Assembly: GCA_015655225.1 (NCBI GenBank)
Contig: JAATFK010000199.1
Span: 1-6,063, forward strand
DNA from: Solirubrobacterales bacterium
Lineage (GTDB): Bacteria > Actinomycetota > Thermoleophilia > Solirubrobacterales > Solirubrobacteraceae
Direction of reading: 5' to 3'
Length of the DNA stretch: 6,063 nucleotides
The position numbers were made by a program, and so were the translations under genes. The notes under the pieces are model-generated. The model was not told the origin of the DNA. It searched no databases and worked only from the letters and a program-made list of their open reading frames with translations. This document shows positions 1 to 6,014 of this stretch, one piece after another. Each line of letters begins with the position of its first letter. Position 1 is the first letter of the stretch.

Positions 1-958
1 CAAGTCGACGCTCGTCAACGGGATCCTCTACAGAGCGGTCGCGAACAGACTCCACCGCGCGAAGCAGCGACCCGGCTCGCACCGGCGCATCACGGGGCTT
101 GAGCAGCTCGACAAGATCATCGCGGTCGACCAGTCGCCGATCGGGCGCACGCCGCGGTCGAATCCGGCGACGTACATCGGCCTCTTCGACCAGGTCCGCG
201 ACCTCTTCTCGAAGACGCCGGAGGCGAGAGCACGGGGCTATAGAGCCGGCCGCTTCTCGTTCAACGTGAAGGGCGGGCGGTGCGAGGTCTGCAGGGGAGA
301 CGGGCAGATCAAGATCGAGATGCACTTCCTGCCGGACGTCTACGTCCCGTGCGAGCAGTGCCACGGCAGACGCTACAACCGCGAGACGCTCGAGGTCCGC
401 TTCAGAGGCAAGACGATCGCCGACGTGCTGGAGATGCCGATCGAGGAGGCGCTCCAGTTCTTCGAGCACATCCCGAAGATCCGGCGTCGGATCCAGACGC
501 TCCACGACGTCGGGCTCGACTACATGCGGCTGGGGCAGCCGGCGACGACGCTCTCCGGCGGCGAGGCGCAGCGCGTCAAGCTCGCTGCCGAGCTGGCGAA
601 GGTCGCGACCGGCAGAACGATGTACATCCTCGACGAGCCGACCACGGGCCTCCACTTCGCGGACATCCAGAAGCTGCTGGAGGTGCTGCAGCGGCTCGTC
701 GACCAGGGCAACTCGATCGTCGTGATCGAGCACAACCTCGACGTGATCAAGACGGCCGACCAGCTGATCGACATGGGTCCCGAGGGCGGCGACGAGGGTG
801 GCCAGCTCCTGGCGGTCGGCACGCCCGAGCAGATCGTCGCGATCCCCGGCTCCGTGACGGGTGCGTTCCTCGCCGACCTGCTGGAGCGCAAGCCGTCCGC
901 CAGAGCGGCCGCCGCCGCGCCGGCGAAGCGGCGTCGCAAGGTCGCGGCCGCGGCCTGA
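1..958 (+). CDS. uvrA: UvrABC excinuclease subunit A, C-terminal part (5' end outside window)
   Basis: UvrA is the dimeric DNA-damage sensor ATPase of nucleotide excision repair; it loads UvrB at lesions. The open frame enters from the left edge (first whole codon at base 2) and gives 318 residues, the second ABC ATPase module. Visible in order (window residue numbers): the end of Walker A (KSTLVN, 1-6, with the glycines cut off); a Q-loop region around [13 protein letters not shown] (43-55); the C-terminal zinc finger with Cys94, Cys97, Cys117 and Cys120 (CxxC-x19-CxxC, the usual UvrA spacing); the signature LSGGEAQR (184-191); Walker B YILDEP (208-213); and the H-loop His244 in VVIEHN. The last 24 or so residues are a low-complexity Ala/Arg/Lys tail past the conserved domain. 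Arginine use is odd: 8 of about 32 Arg codons are AGA, a triplet almost absent from the pan genes. The next gene starts 61 bases downstream. Family assignment is secure. Confidence 0.98.
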   Translation, partial: KSTLVNGILYRAVANRLHRAKQRPGSHRRITGLEQLDKIIAVDQSPIGRTPRSNPATYIGLFDQVRDLFSKTPEARARGYRAGRFSFNVKGGRCEVCRGDGQIKIEMHFLPDVYVPCEQCHGRRYNRETLEVRFRGKTIADVLEMPIEEALQFFEHIPKIRRRIQTLHDVGLDYMRLGQPATTLSGGEAQRVKLAAELAKVATGRTMYILDEPTTGLHFADIQKLLEVLQRLVDQGNSIVVIEHNLDVIKTADQLIDMGPEGGDEGGQLLAVGTPEQIVAIPGSVTGAFLADLLERKPSARAAAAAPAKRRRKVAAAA

Positions 959-972
959 GGCGGGGGGCGGCG

Positions 973-993
973 TGCGGGGCGCCTCGCCTCGTG
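973..993 (+). terminator. Weak hairpin after uvrA, possible terminator
   Basis: Fifteen bases after the uvrA stop, bases 973-981 can pair with 985-993 around a CCT loop, giving a 9-bp stem that includes three G-U pairs. No T tract follows. It sits where a uvrA terminator would be expected, but GC-rich DNA forms such stems easily, so this is only a candidate. Confidence 0.22.
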
Positions 994-1007
994 GCGGCGT
1001 CTCCCGA

Positions 1008-1013
1008 TAGCGT
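1008..1013 (+). promoter_or_regulatory. Candidate -10 element for a leaderless transcript
   Basis: TAGCGT fits the actinobacterial -10 consensus TANNNT. Six bases separate its last T from the A of the ATG at 1020, so a transcript starting at the usual distance would begin at or next to the start codon. The sequence just before the ATG has no usable Shine-Dalgarno site: the only purine run, AGGG, touches the ATG. No -35 hexamer stands out. Both facts fit leaderless expression, which is common in actinobacteria. The promoter is inferred from sequence only. Confidence 0.5.
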
Positions 1014-1019
1014 GCAGGG

Positions 1020-1649
1020 ATGAGCGACCCTGGGGAACTGCGGCGGCTCGCCGCGCAGGCGAAGCTGTGGGCGCAGAAGTGGCGCTGGTACGAGCGCTCG
1101 ACGCTGCCCTGGAACCGCGCTCGCGTCCACTGGCACTTCCTGCGGCGTGAGGCGTTCGTGCGCTGGCCGGTCCACGGCAACGTCCTCGAAGCGCTCGACG
1201 AGGGCCGCCTGGAGATCGGCGCCGGTGTCCTGCTCGAACCCGGCGTCTGGCTGACCGCCCCCGGCGACGCCCGCATCCGGATCGGCGCTGGCTCGTTCCT
1301 CAACCTCGGCGTGATGGTCGCCGCCGTCGAGCTGGTCGAGATCGGCGAGCACTGCATGTTCGCCAACGGCTGCTTCGTCACCGACGGCAACCACCGCTTC
1401 GACGACCCGGCCAGACCGGTCCCGTGGCAGGGCTTCTCCACGAAGGGCCCGACGCGGATCGGCGACAACGTCTGGTGCGGCGCGAACGTCGTCGTCACCA
1501 GCGGCGTCACGATCGGCGAGCGAGCCGTGATCGGCGCCAACAGCGTCGTGACCCAAGACGTTCCCGCCTTCTCGATCGCCGCCGGCGCTCCGGCGAAGGT
1601 CCTCAGACGGATCGAGTACCCGGAAGACGTCAAGATCGCTCCCCTCTAG
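1020..1649 (+). CDS. Left-handed beta-helix (hexapeptide-repeat) acyltransferase
   Basis: This 209-residue protein resembles the xenobiotic/maltose/NodL/WbbJ group of O-acetyltransferases, which move an acyl group from acyl-CoA to a sugar or other small hydroxyl acceptor. Hexapeptide-type turns run from about residue 63 to 180: LEIGAGVLL, IRIGAGSFL, VEIGEHCMF, TRIGDNVWCGANVVV, VTIGERAVIGANSVV. His125 in the motif TDGNHRF sits where this family has its catalytic His. A C-terminal AAGAPAKVLRRI segment (187-198) is also typical of the family. The first 50 residues are rich in Trp and Arg (WAQKWRWYERSTLPW and following), suggesting an amphipathic, possibly membrane-touching or trimer-packing region. 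The ATG at 1020 was chosen because it directly follows a -10-like site and gives a full-length family member. Neighbours are unrelated (uvrA upstream on the same strand, a convergent phosphate operon downstream), so context gives no substrate. Polysaccharide or lipid-linked sugar modification is possible but unproven. Confidence 0.9.
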   Translation: MSDPGELRRLAAQAKLWAQKWRWYERSTLPWNRARVHWHFLRREAFVRWPVHGNVLEALDEGRLEIGAGVLLEPGVWLTAPGDARIRIGAGSFLNLGVMVAAVELVEIGEHCMFANGCFVTDGNHRFDDPARPVPWQGFSTKGPTRIGDNVWCGANVVVTSGVTIGERAVIGANSVVTQDVPAFSIAAGAPAKVLRRIEYPEDVKIAPL

Positions 1650-1667
1650 GGACAGCAACTTTGACGT
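1627..1667. terminator. Inverted repeat between convergent genes, possible bidirectional terminator
   Basis: ACGTCAA (1627-1633, inside the acyltransferase 3' end) and TTGACGT (1661-1667) form a perfect 7-bp inverted repeat with a 27-base loop that contains the acyltransferase stop. Inside the loop, TCCC (1640-1643) and GGGA (1649-1652) can pair too. The site lies in the only gap (1650-1698) between the convergent acyltransferase and the small membrane gene, where transcription from both sides should end. The long loop and the lack of a T run make this weak. Confidence 0.25.
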
Positions 1668-1698
1668 GTTCGGGTGGCGGCGCGGCCGGGGGCGCGAC

Positions 1699-1974
1699 CT
1701 ACTTGTCGAGCATCACCGACACGGCGAAGGCCACGGCGGCCAGCACGCCGGCGAGTGAGACGACGGCGAGCGCCGCGTTCAGGCCCGCCGCGACCGGCTG
1801 GGCCCGTCGGCGCAGGTCGCCGGCGCGCGTGCTGCCGTAGATCACGAGCGCGAAGACGGCCGTGATCCCGACGCCGGCCAGCAGCGCCGCCTCGACCACG
1901 TTCAGCAGCTGGCCCCAGTCGACCAGCTTCGCCGCCAGCGGCGCGACCAGTGCACCAAAGACCGATCCGCTCAC
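1699..1974 (-). CDS. Small two-helix membrane protein coupled to pit
   Basis: This is a 91-residue protein I do not recognise by family. The GTG start at 1972-1974 shares four bases (GTGA) with the pit stop, and an AGGG lies 6 bases upstream, inside pit. This points to translational coupling and a matched amount of both proteins. Two hydrophobic stretches stand out, about 24-47 (LNVVEAALLAGVGITAVFAL and following) and about 61-86 (VAAGLNAALAVVSLAGVLAA and following). They are joined by a short positively charged loop, STRAGDLRRRAQP, which by the positive-inside rule should face the cytoplasm and put both ends outside. The C-terminus is short and charged (MLDK). The N-terminal segment, VFGALVAPLAAKLVDW, may be an amphipathic helix. 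As the last gene of the DUF47-pit operon, it may be a small partner of the phosphate permease, but this rests on position alone. The longer open frame upstream is a shadow of pit. An in-frame TAG ends it, 49 bases from the convergent acyltransferase. Confidence 0.75.
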   Translation of the reverse strand: MSGSVFGALVAPLAAKLVDWGQLLNVVEAALLAGVGITAVFALVIYGSTRAGDLRRRAQPVAAGLNAALAVVSLAGVLAAVAFAVSVMLDK

Positions 1975-3083
1975 GACGCGCCCTGGGCCGTCGACGTGAT
2001 CGCGGCGCCCTGTCGCAGGCGCCGCGCGAACACGACGCCGATCAGCACGAGCGCCGCGCCGGCGACCACGATCGGGCCGAGCGACCCGGTCCCGAAGAGC
2101 CGCGTGACGCCGTACACGGCGGCGCCCACGATCGCCGCGCAGGGCAGCGTCAGCACCCATGCGGCGACGATGTTGCCGGCCACGCCCCAGCGCACCGCCG
2201 AAAGTCGCTTCGCGGCGCCGGCGCCCATCACCGAGCCGGAGATCACGTGCGTCGTCGAGAGCGGGTAGCCGAAGTGCGTCGCCGCCAGGATCACCGCGGA
2301 GCCCGACGACTGCGCGGCGAAGCCCTGCGCGGGGTCCATCTTGATGATCCGCGTCCCGAGTGTCTTGATGATCCGCCAGCCGCCGAGATAGGTGCCGAGC
2401 GAGATCGCCGTCGCCGACGCGATCACGACCCAGGTCGGGACGCCGTGGCCGTGGCTCAGGTTGCCATTCGCGATCAGCGCGAGCGTGATCACGCCCATCG
2501 TCTTCTGCGCGTCGTTGGTCCCGTGCGCGAGCGCGAGCAGGCCGCCGGACAGCACCTGCCCGAGCCGGAAGCCGCGGTTGACCGGCCCCGGCGCCAGCCG
2601 GCCGACGATCCGGTAGACGACGAGGATCGCGATCCCGGCCGCGAGGAACGCGAGGACCGGCGCCAGCACGGCCGGCACGATGATCTTCGAGACGAGCCCC
2701 GCGCCGAGGATCGCGCCCGGCCCGTGCGCCACGAACGTCGCGCCGACGACGCCGCCCACCAGCGCGTGCGAGCTGCTCGACGGCAGCCCGAAGTACCAGG
2801 TCGCGAGGTTCCAGACGATCGCGCCGACCAGCCCGGCGAACACGATCGTCGTCGTGATCACGTCCTGGTCGACGATGTCGGAGGCGATCGTCGCCGCGAC
2901 CTTCAGCGACAGGAACGCGCCGACGAAGTTCAGCAGCGACGCGAGGCCGACCGCCACTCTCGGCGCCAGCGCGCGCGTCGAGATCGTCGTGGCGACCACG
3001 TTGGCGGTGTCGTGGAACCCGTTCGTGAAGTCGAAGCCGAGGGCGGTCGCGACCACGATCGCGAGGATGACGTCGTTGTGCAA
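1971..3083 (-). CDS. pit: PiT-family inorganic phosphate permease
   Basis: This is a 370-residue, multi-helix inner-membrane protein of the PiT (PHO4) family, which takes up phosphate (often as a metal-phosphate complex) with a cation or proton. The two family signatures occur once in each half of the internally duplicated fold: FTNGFHDTANVVAT (19-32) and HGTNDAQKTMG (187-197). Each half also has its Ser/Thr-His loop: LPSSSSHALVGG (100-111) and YPLSTTHVISGS (273-284). Hydrophobic segments alternate with short loops throughout, and the length is typical for compact bacterial PiT proteins. The start is a TTG. No ATG or GTG lies in frame between the TAG of the upstream DUF47 gene (30 bases away, in the same frame) and this codon, and the next GTG (codon 10) would cut the first helix. 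The 30-base spacer is C/G-rich with no Shine-Dalgarno site, so initiation probably depends on ribosomes arriving from DUF47. The stop overlaps the following small membrane gene by 4 bases. Confidence 0.95.
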   Translation of the reverse strand: MHNDVILAIVVATALGFDFTNGFHDTANVVATTISTRALAPRVAVGLASLLNFVGAFLSLKVAATIASDIVDQDVITTTIVFAGLVGAIVWNLATWYFGLPSSSSHALVGGVVGATFVAHGPGAILGAGLVSKIIVPAVLAPVLAFLAAGIAILVVYRIVGRLAPGPVNRGFRLGQVLSGGLLALAHGTNDAQKTMGVITLALIANGNLSHGHGVPTWVVIASATAISLGTYLGGWRIIKTLGTRIIKMDPAQGFAAQSSGSAVILAATHFGYPLSTTHVISGSVMGAGAAKRLSAVRWGVAGNIVAAWVLTLPCAAIVGAAVYGVTRLFGTGSLGPIVVAGAALVLIGVVFARRLRQGAAITSTAQGAS

Positions 3084-3113
3084 GGCGGTGGAGCGGAAGC
3101 GGCGGCGCGAGGC

Positions 3114-3740
3114 CTACGAGTTCTTGATGATGATGCCCTCGAGGATGTTGGCGACCTTCTCCGTCGAGTCGATCGCCTCCTCGAGCCGCTCGAAGAGGTC
3201 CTTCCAGCGGATCACGACCATCGGGTCGATGCCGTTGTCGAACAGCGACGCGATCGCCTCGCGGACGACCCGGTCGCCGTCGTTCTCGAGCCGGTTGATC
3301 TCGACCGTGTAGTGCGAGATGTCCTGGAAGTCGCGCATCCGCGGGATCGCCTCGACGATCTGCCGCGCCGCCTGCAGCAGGATGTGCGCGAGCCGCTGCG
3401 ACTGCTCCATCGGCGCCTCGACCTTGTAGAGGCCGAGGTAGTCCGCGACCTCTTCGATGTAGTCGACGATGTCGTCCAGCGCGGACGCGAGCTGGAGGAT
3501 GTCCTCACGGTCGATCGGCGTGACGAACGTCTGGTTGAGGCGGTGGATGATGTCGTGCGTGATGCGGTCGCCCTCCTGCTCGCAGAGCAGGATGTCGCGC
3601 GCCAGCTCCTTCGTCTCCGGGAAGTTCCGGAGCATCTGGTCGAGCAGGTCGGCCGCTCGCAAGATGTTGCGACCCGCCTCCTCGAAGAGGTCGAAGAACT
3701 CGCGGTCACGTGGTGCGAAGACCTGTGAAAGGCGCGCCAT
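3114..3740 (-). CDS. DUF47 / PhoU-like phosphate transport regulator
   Basis: This 208-residue helical protein belongs to the PhoU-like DUF47 family. Such genes typically sit directly upstream of pit (for example orfA-pit of Sinorhizobium) and are thought to adjust PiT activity. The protein is a tandem repeat of a three-helix unit, and each half carries acidic metal-binding-type motifs: CEQEGDRITHDII (53-65) with ALDDIVDYIEEVADYL (87-102), then RLENDGDRVVREAI (150-163) with WKDLFERLEEAIDSTEKVA (179-197). Spaced Asp/Glu residues on these helices bind metal clusters in PhoU relatives. There is no signal peptide or membrane segment, so it should be cytosolic and work at the inner face of PiT. 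The ATG at 3738-3740 has a strong AGGAGG site 8 bases upstream. It is the first gene after a promoter-like site and hairpin, and is followed 30 bases later by pit in the same reading frame, with only a TAG between them. Confidence 0.95.
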   Translation of the reverse strand: MARLSQVFAPRDREFFDLFEEAGRNILRAADLLDQMLRNFPETKELARDILLCEQEGDRITHDIIHRLNQTFVTPIDREDILQLASALDDIVDYIEEVADYLGLYKVEAPMEQSQRLAHILLQAARQIVEAIPRMRDFQDISHYTVEINRLENDGDRVVREAIASLFDNGIDPMVVIRWKDLFERLEEAIDSTEKVANILEGIIIKNS

Positions 3741-3747
3741 CGCGCGA

Positions 3748-3756
3748 TCCTCCTCT
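3748..3756 (-). promoter_or_regulatory. Strong Shine-Dalgarno site of the DUF47 gene
   Basis: On the minus strand the sequence reads AGAGGAGGA, ending seven bases before the ATG, with its AGGAGG core about 8 bases away. It is the best ribosome binding site in the window and fixes the start at 3740. It contrasts with the next gene, pit, which has none. Confidence 0.8.
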
Positions 3757-3779
3757 AGAGCGGCAGGCAGAAGGGCCGG

Positions 3780-3809
3780 AGTCTAGACGCTGGGCGGCGA
3801 TCCGGTCAC
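3780..3809 (-). promoter_or_regulatory. Candidate sigma70-type promoter of the DUF47-pit operon
   Basis: Reading the minus strand, GTGACC (3809-3804) and TAGACT (3785-3780) are separated by 18 bases. TAGACT matches the TANNNT -10 form, and GTGACC is a passable TTGAC-like -35. Transcription would start near 3773, giving a leader of about 33 bases that contains the strong Shine-Dalgarno site. The -35 falls inside the hairpin at 3795-3820. The call is inferred from sequence only. Confidence 0.45.
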
Positions 3810-3820
3810 CCGGACCGCCG
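3795..3820 (-). terminator. 11-bp hairpin with GTGA tetraloop after panB
   Basis: In minus-strand RNA, bases 3820-3810 (CGGCGGUCCGG) pair with 3805-3795 (CCGGAUCGCCG): ten Watson-Crick pairs and one G-U pair, closed by a GUGA loop of the stable GNRA type. It lies 26 bases after the panB stop, as expected for the end of the pan operon. In plus-strand RNA the G-U becomes an A-C mismatch, so the fold favours leftward transcripts. No U-run follows, as is common in high-GC actinobacteria. The site also covers the -35 of the next operon, so an operator role is an alternative. Confidence 0.5.
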
Positions 3821-3846
3821 CATCCGGACACCCGCGCGCGCCGCGC

Positions 3847-4731
3847 TCAGCCGAGCAGCGTCCGGAAGCGCTCCAGCTCCTCCGGAGCGATCGAGTAGGT
3901 GTGGTCGGGCCCCGGATAGCGTCTCGCGCGCACGTCCTCGGCGTAGGCGCGGACGCCCGCGACCATCTCCGCCTGCACGTCGGCGTAGCGCTTCACGAAG
4001 CGCGCGCCGACGCCGTCGCGGATCCCGAGCAGGTCGTGGAAGACGAGCACCTGGCCGTCCGTCGCGCCGCCCGCGCCGATCCCGATCACGGGGATCTCCA
4101 TCCGCTCCATCAGCAGGTCCGCGACGGTCGCCGGGATCGCCTCGAAGACGACCGAGAAGCAGCCCGCGTCCTGGAACGCGAGCGCGTCGGCGGCGACGTC
4201 GTGAGCGCGCTCCGCCGTCCGGCCCTGGGCGCGGTAGCCGCCGAGCGCGGTCGCCGTCTGCGGCGTCAGCCCGACGTGGCCCATCACCGGGATGCCGGCC
4301 GCGACGAGCGCGCGCGCCCGCTCCGCCGCGACGCCGACCGCCTCGATCTTGACGGCGTCGGCGCCGGCCTCCTTCACGAACCGCATCGCGGTCGCGATCG
4401 CCTGCTCGTTCGAGCCCTCGAAGGAGCCGAACGGCAGGTCGGCGACGAGCAGCGGCGTGCGCAGCCCGCGCCGCGCGGCGCGCGCCAGCATCAGCATCTC
4501 GTCGAGCGTGACCGGGACGGTCGAGGGGTAGCCGAGGACGGTCATCGCGCCGGAGTCGCCGACCAGCACGACGTCGACGCCGGCCTGCTCGGCGACGACG
4601 GCGGACGGGTAGTCGTAGGCGGTGACCATCACGATCGGCTCGCCGAGCCGCTTCTTCTCCGCCAGCTGGGGGAGCGAGACCGGCAGGCGCTCGATCGTCG
4701 GGGTGGGGGCGCTGCTGGGGATGGTGGACAT
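3847..4731 (-). CDS. panB: 3-methyl-2-oxobutanoate hydroxymethyltransferase (ketopantoate synthase)
   Basis: PanB adds a hydroxymethyl group from 5,10-methylene-tetrahydrofolate to 2-oxoisovalerate, giving ketopantoate, the first committed step to pantothenate. It acts in the cytosol as a multimeric TIM barrel. The 294-residue sequence shows the family motifs in order: MVTAYDYPSA (35-44), VLVGDSGAM (55-63) with Mg ligand Asp59, VADLPFGSFE (96-105) with Asp98, AVKIEA (126-131) with Glu130, PVMGHVGLTPQ (148-158), and FEAIP (196-200) with Glu197, which matches the catalytic Glu of the E. coli enzyme. GIGAGGATDGQVLVFHDLLG (217-236) is the conserved C-terminal phosphate/substrate-loop region. The ATG at 4729-4731 has AAGGAG ten bases upstream. 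The first 15 or so residues (rich in Ser, Pro and Thr) are an extra N-terminal tail. It is the last gene of panC-panD-panB, 35 bases after panD, and is followed by a hairpin. Confidence 0.98.
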   Translation of the reverse strand: MSTIPSSAPTPTIERLPVSLPQLAEKKRLGEPIVMVTAYDYPSAVVAEQAGVDVVLVGDSGAMTVLGYPSTVPVTLDEMLMLARAARRGLRTPLLVADLPFGSFEGSNEQAIATAMRFVKEAGADAVKIEAVGVAAERARALVAAGIPVMGHVGLTPQTATALGGYRAQGRTAERAHDVAADALAFQDAGCFSVVFEAIPATVADLLMERMEIPVIGIGAGGATDGQVLVFHDLLGIRDGVGARFVKRYADVQAEMVAGVRAYAEDVRARRYPGPDHTYSIAPEELERFRTLLG

Positions 4732-4766
4732 GGTTCCGGGACTCCTTGTCAGCTCGGTTGGCGCCC

Positions 4767-5147
4767 TCAGCTGAGGAGGGTCGCCACCTCGCGATCGACG
4801 TGGATGATGCGATTGCCGTCGCCCACGTGGACGACGACGGGCTCGTAGCTCTGCAGCTCCTCGCGGTCGTACTGCGCGTAGGAGATGACGATGATCGTGT
4901 CGCCGTGGTGGACGAGGCGGGCGGCGGCGCCGTTGACCTTGATCTCGCCCGAGCCGCGCTCGCCCTCGATCGTGTAGGTCTCGAAGCGCGCGCCGTTGTT
5001 CACGTCCACGACGGCGACCTGCTCGTGCGGCAGGATGTCCGCCGCCTCCAACAGCTCCGGGTCGACCGTGATCGACCCCACGTAGTGGAGGTCCGACGCG
5101 GTGACGGTCGCGCGGTGGATCTTCGACTTCAGCATCGTGCGGAGCAC
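4767..5147 (-). CDS. panD: Aspartate 1-decarboxylase, pyruvoyl-dependent precursor
   Basis: PanD removes CO2 from L-aspartate to give the beta-alanine that PanC uses. It is made as an inactive chain that cleaves itself at Gly-Ser, turning the Ser into the pyruvoyl cofactor. The site is Gly24-Ser25 in [10 protein letters not shown]. Other conserved residues are present: Lys9 and His11 in KSKIHRATV, Arg54, Thr57 and Tyr58 in ARFETYTI, and Asn72-Gly-Ala-Ala in the active-site loop. At 126 residues it is full length. The chosen start is a GTG directly abutting the panC TGA (TGAGTG) and giving the actinobacterial N-terminus [12 protein letters not shown]; a GGGAG site 7 bases upstream supports it over the internal ATG at codon 5. 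The zero-base junction with panC suggests coupled translation of the two enzymes whose product and substrate match. Confidence 0.98.
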   Translation of the reverse strand: MLRTMLKSKIHRATVTASDLHYVGSITVDPELLEAADILPHEQVAVVDVNNGARFETYTIEGERGSGEIKVNGAAARLVHHGDTIIVISYAQYDREELQSYEPVVVHVGDGNRIIHVDREVATLLS

Positions 5148-6014
5148 TCAGTGACTCCCGTTCGTGGTCAGGATCAGGTTGTCGATCAAGCGTGCGGGCC
5201 CGACGCGCGCGGCCACCAGCAGCAGCGCCTCGCCGCCCTCCTCGAGCCGCTCCAGCGGCACGAGCGTGTCGGCGGAGACGAGCGCAAGGTACTCCGGCTC
5301 GACCGCGTAGGGCGCCATCGCCGCGCGGGCGCTGGCGGCGAGCGCGGCGGCGTCGCGCGCGCCGTCGGCGACCGCCGCGGCGGCGGCGTCGAGCGCGCGG
5401 CGCAGGGCGATCGCGCGCTCGCGGTCGGCGGGACCGAGGTAGCCGTTGCGGCTCGACATCGCGAGGCCGTCGGGCTCGCGGACGGTCGGGCAGATCGCGA
5501 TCCGCGTCGGGATCGCGAGGTCGCGCGCGAGCCGGCGGACGATCAGCGCCTGCTGCGCGTCCTTCTGCCCGAAGTAGGCGACGTCGGCGCCGGCGATGTT
5601 CAGGAGCTTGGTGACGACCGTCGCGACGCCGTCGAAGTGGCCGGGGCGGTGCTCGCCCTCCAACGACTCGCTCAGATCGCCGACGCGGACGGTCGTGGAG
5701 AAGCCGTCGGGGTAGATCTCAGCGATGGGCGGCGCGAACAGCAGGTCGACGCCGGCGGCGGCCGCGAGCGCCGCGTCGGTCGCCTCGTCGCGCGGGTAGG
5801 CGGCGAGGTCCTCGCTGGGGCCGAACTGGGTCGGGTTGACGAACAGCGAGACGACGACGACGTCGCAGCCCGCGACCGCCTGCTCCATCAGCGAGCGGTG
5901 GCCGGCGTGGAAGGCGCCCATCGTCGGGACGAGGCCGATCGTGCGCCCGGCGCGGCGCTCCTGCTCCAGCCGTTGGCGCAGCTCGGCGATCGTGCGGACG
6001 ATCCGGAGGCTCAT
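5148..6014 (-). CDS. panC: Pantothenate synthetase (pantoate-beta-alanine ligase)
   Basis: PanC joins D-pantoate and beta-alanine in an ATP-dependent, two-step reaction via pantoyl-adenylate. It is a cytosolic dimer of the nucleotidyltransferase superfamily. The 288-residue sequence shows the whole family pattern: PTMGAFHAGHRSL (30-42) with the HIGH-type His36 and His39; VSLFVNPTQFGPSEDLAAYP (55-74) with the pantoate-binding Gln63; GEHRPGHFDGVATVV (120-134); AYFGQKDAQQ (146-155) with the catalytic-type Lys151 and Asp152; and the KMSKS-like REPDGLAMSSRNGYL (179-193). A smaller C-terminal domain follows, ending with LIDNLIL. One variation is Phe-His-Ala-Gly-His where many homologues have Leu-His-Glu-Gly-His. 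The ATG at 6012-6014 overlaps the stop of the upstream frame as ATGA and has no clear Shine-Dalgarno site, so translation is probably coupled to the upstream gene. panD starts at the base right after its stop. Confidence 0.98.
   Translation of the reverse strand: MSLRIVRTIAELRQRLEQERRAGRTIGLVPTMGAFHAGHRSLMEQAVAGCDVVVVSLFVNPTQFGPSEDLAAYPRDEATDAALAAAAGVDLLFAPPIAEIYPDGFSTTVRVGDLSESLEGEHRPGHFDGVATVVTKLLNIAGADVAYFGQKDAQQALIVRRLARDLAIPTRIAICPTVREPDGLAMSSRNGYLGPADRERAIALRRALDAAAAAVADGARDAAALAASARAAMAPYAVEPEYLALVSADTLVPLERLEEGGEALLLVAARVGPARLIDNLILTTNGSH
5155..5159 (-). promoter_or_regulatory. Shine-Dalgarno site that fixes the panD GTG start
   Basis: GGGAG on the minus strand lies inside the last codons of panC, 7 bases before the GTG at 5147. 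It would be about 19 bases from the internal ATG, too far, so it favours the GTG start. Confidence 0.6.

Noticed and set aside
747..1658. A 303-codon minus-strand open frame across the uvrA end and the acyltransferase
   Set aside because: It runs opposite two recognisable genes and crosses their intergenic gap, and its translation shows no family features.
1975..2160. N-terminal extension of the small membrane gene to 153 residues
   Set aside because: The extra part is the Arg-rich shadow of the pit 3' end. The GTG overlapping the pit stop, with an AGGG upstream, gives a sensible 91-residue membrane protein.
1950..3728. A 592-codon plus-strand open frame antisense to DUF47 and pit
   Set aside because: Its product is an Arg/Asp/His-rich composition with no domain, typical of the antisense frame of a GC-rich gene. 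The minus strand carries two clear protein families over the same bases.
3915..3922. Second copy of GATAGCGT, the sequence at the candidate acyltransferase -10
   Set aside because: It lies inside panB on the opposite strand with no gene start behind it, so it is most likely chance.
4765..4776. Perfect 12-bp palindrome CCTCAGCTGAGG centred on the panD stop
   Set aside because: About one or two such palindromes are expected by chance in 6 kb, and half of it is coding sequence. It has no loop, T tract or second copy to support an operator or terminator.
3901..4848. A 315-codon plus-strand open frame antisense to panB and the end of panD
   Set aside because: Same cause: Arg/Asp/His-rich translation without motifs, opposite a complete and well-conserved PanB.
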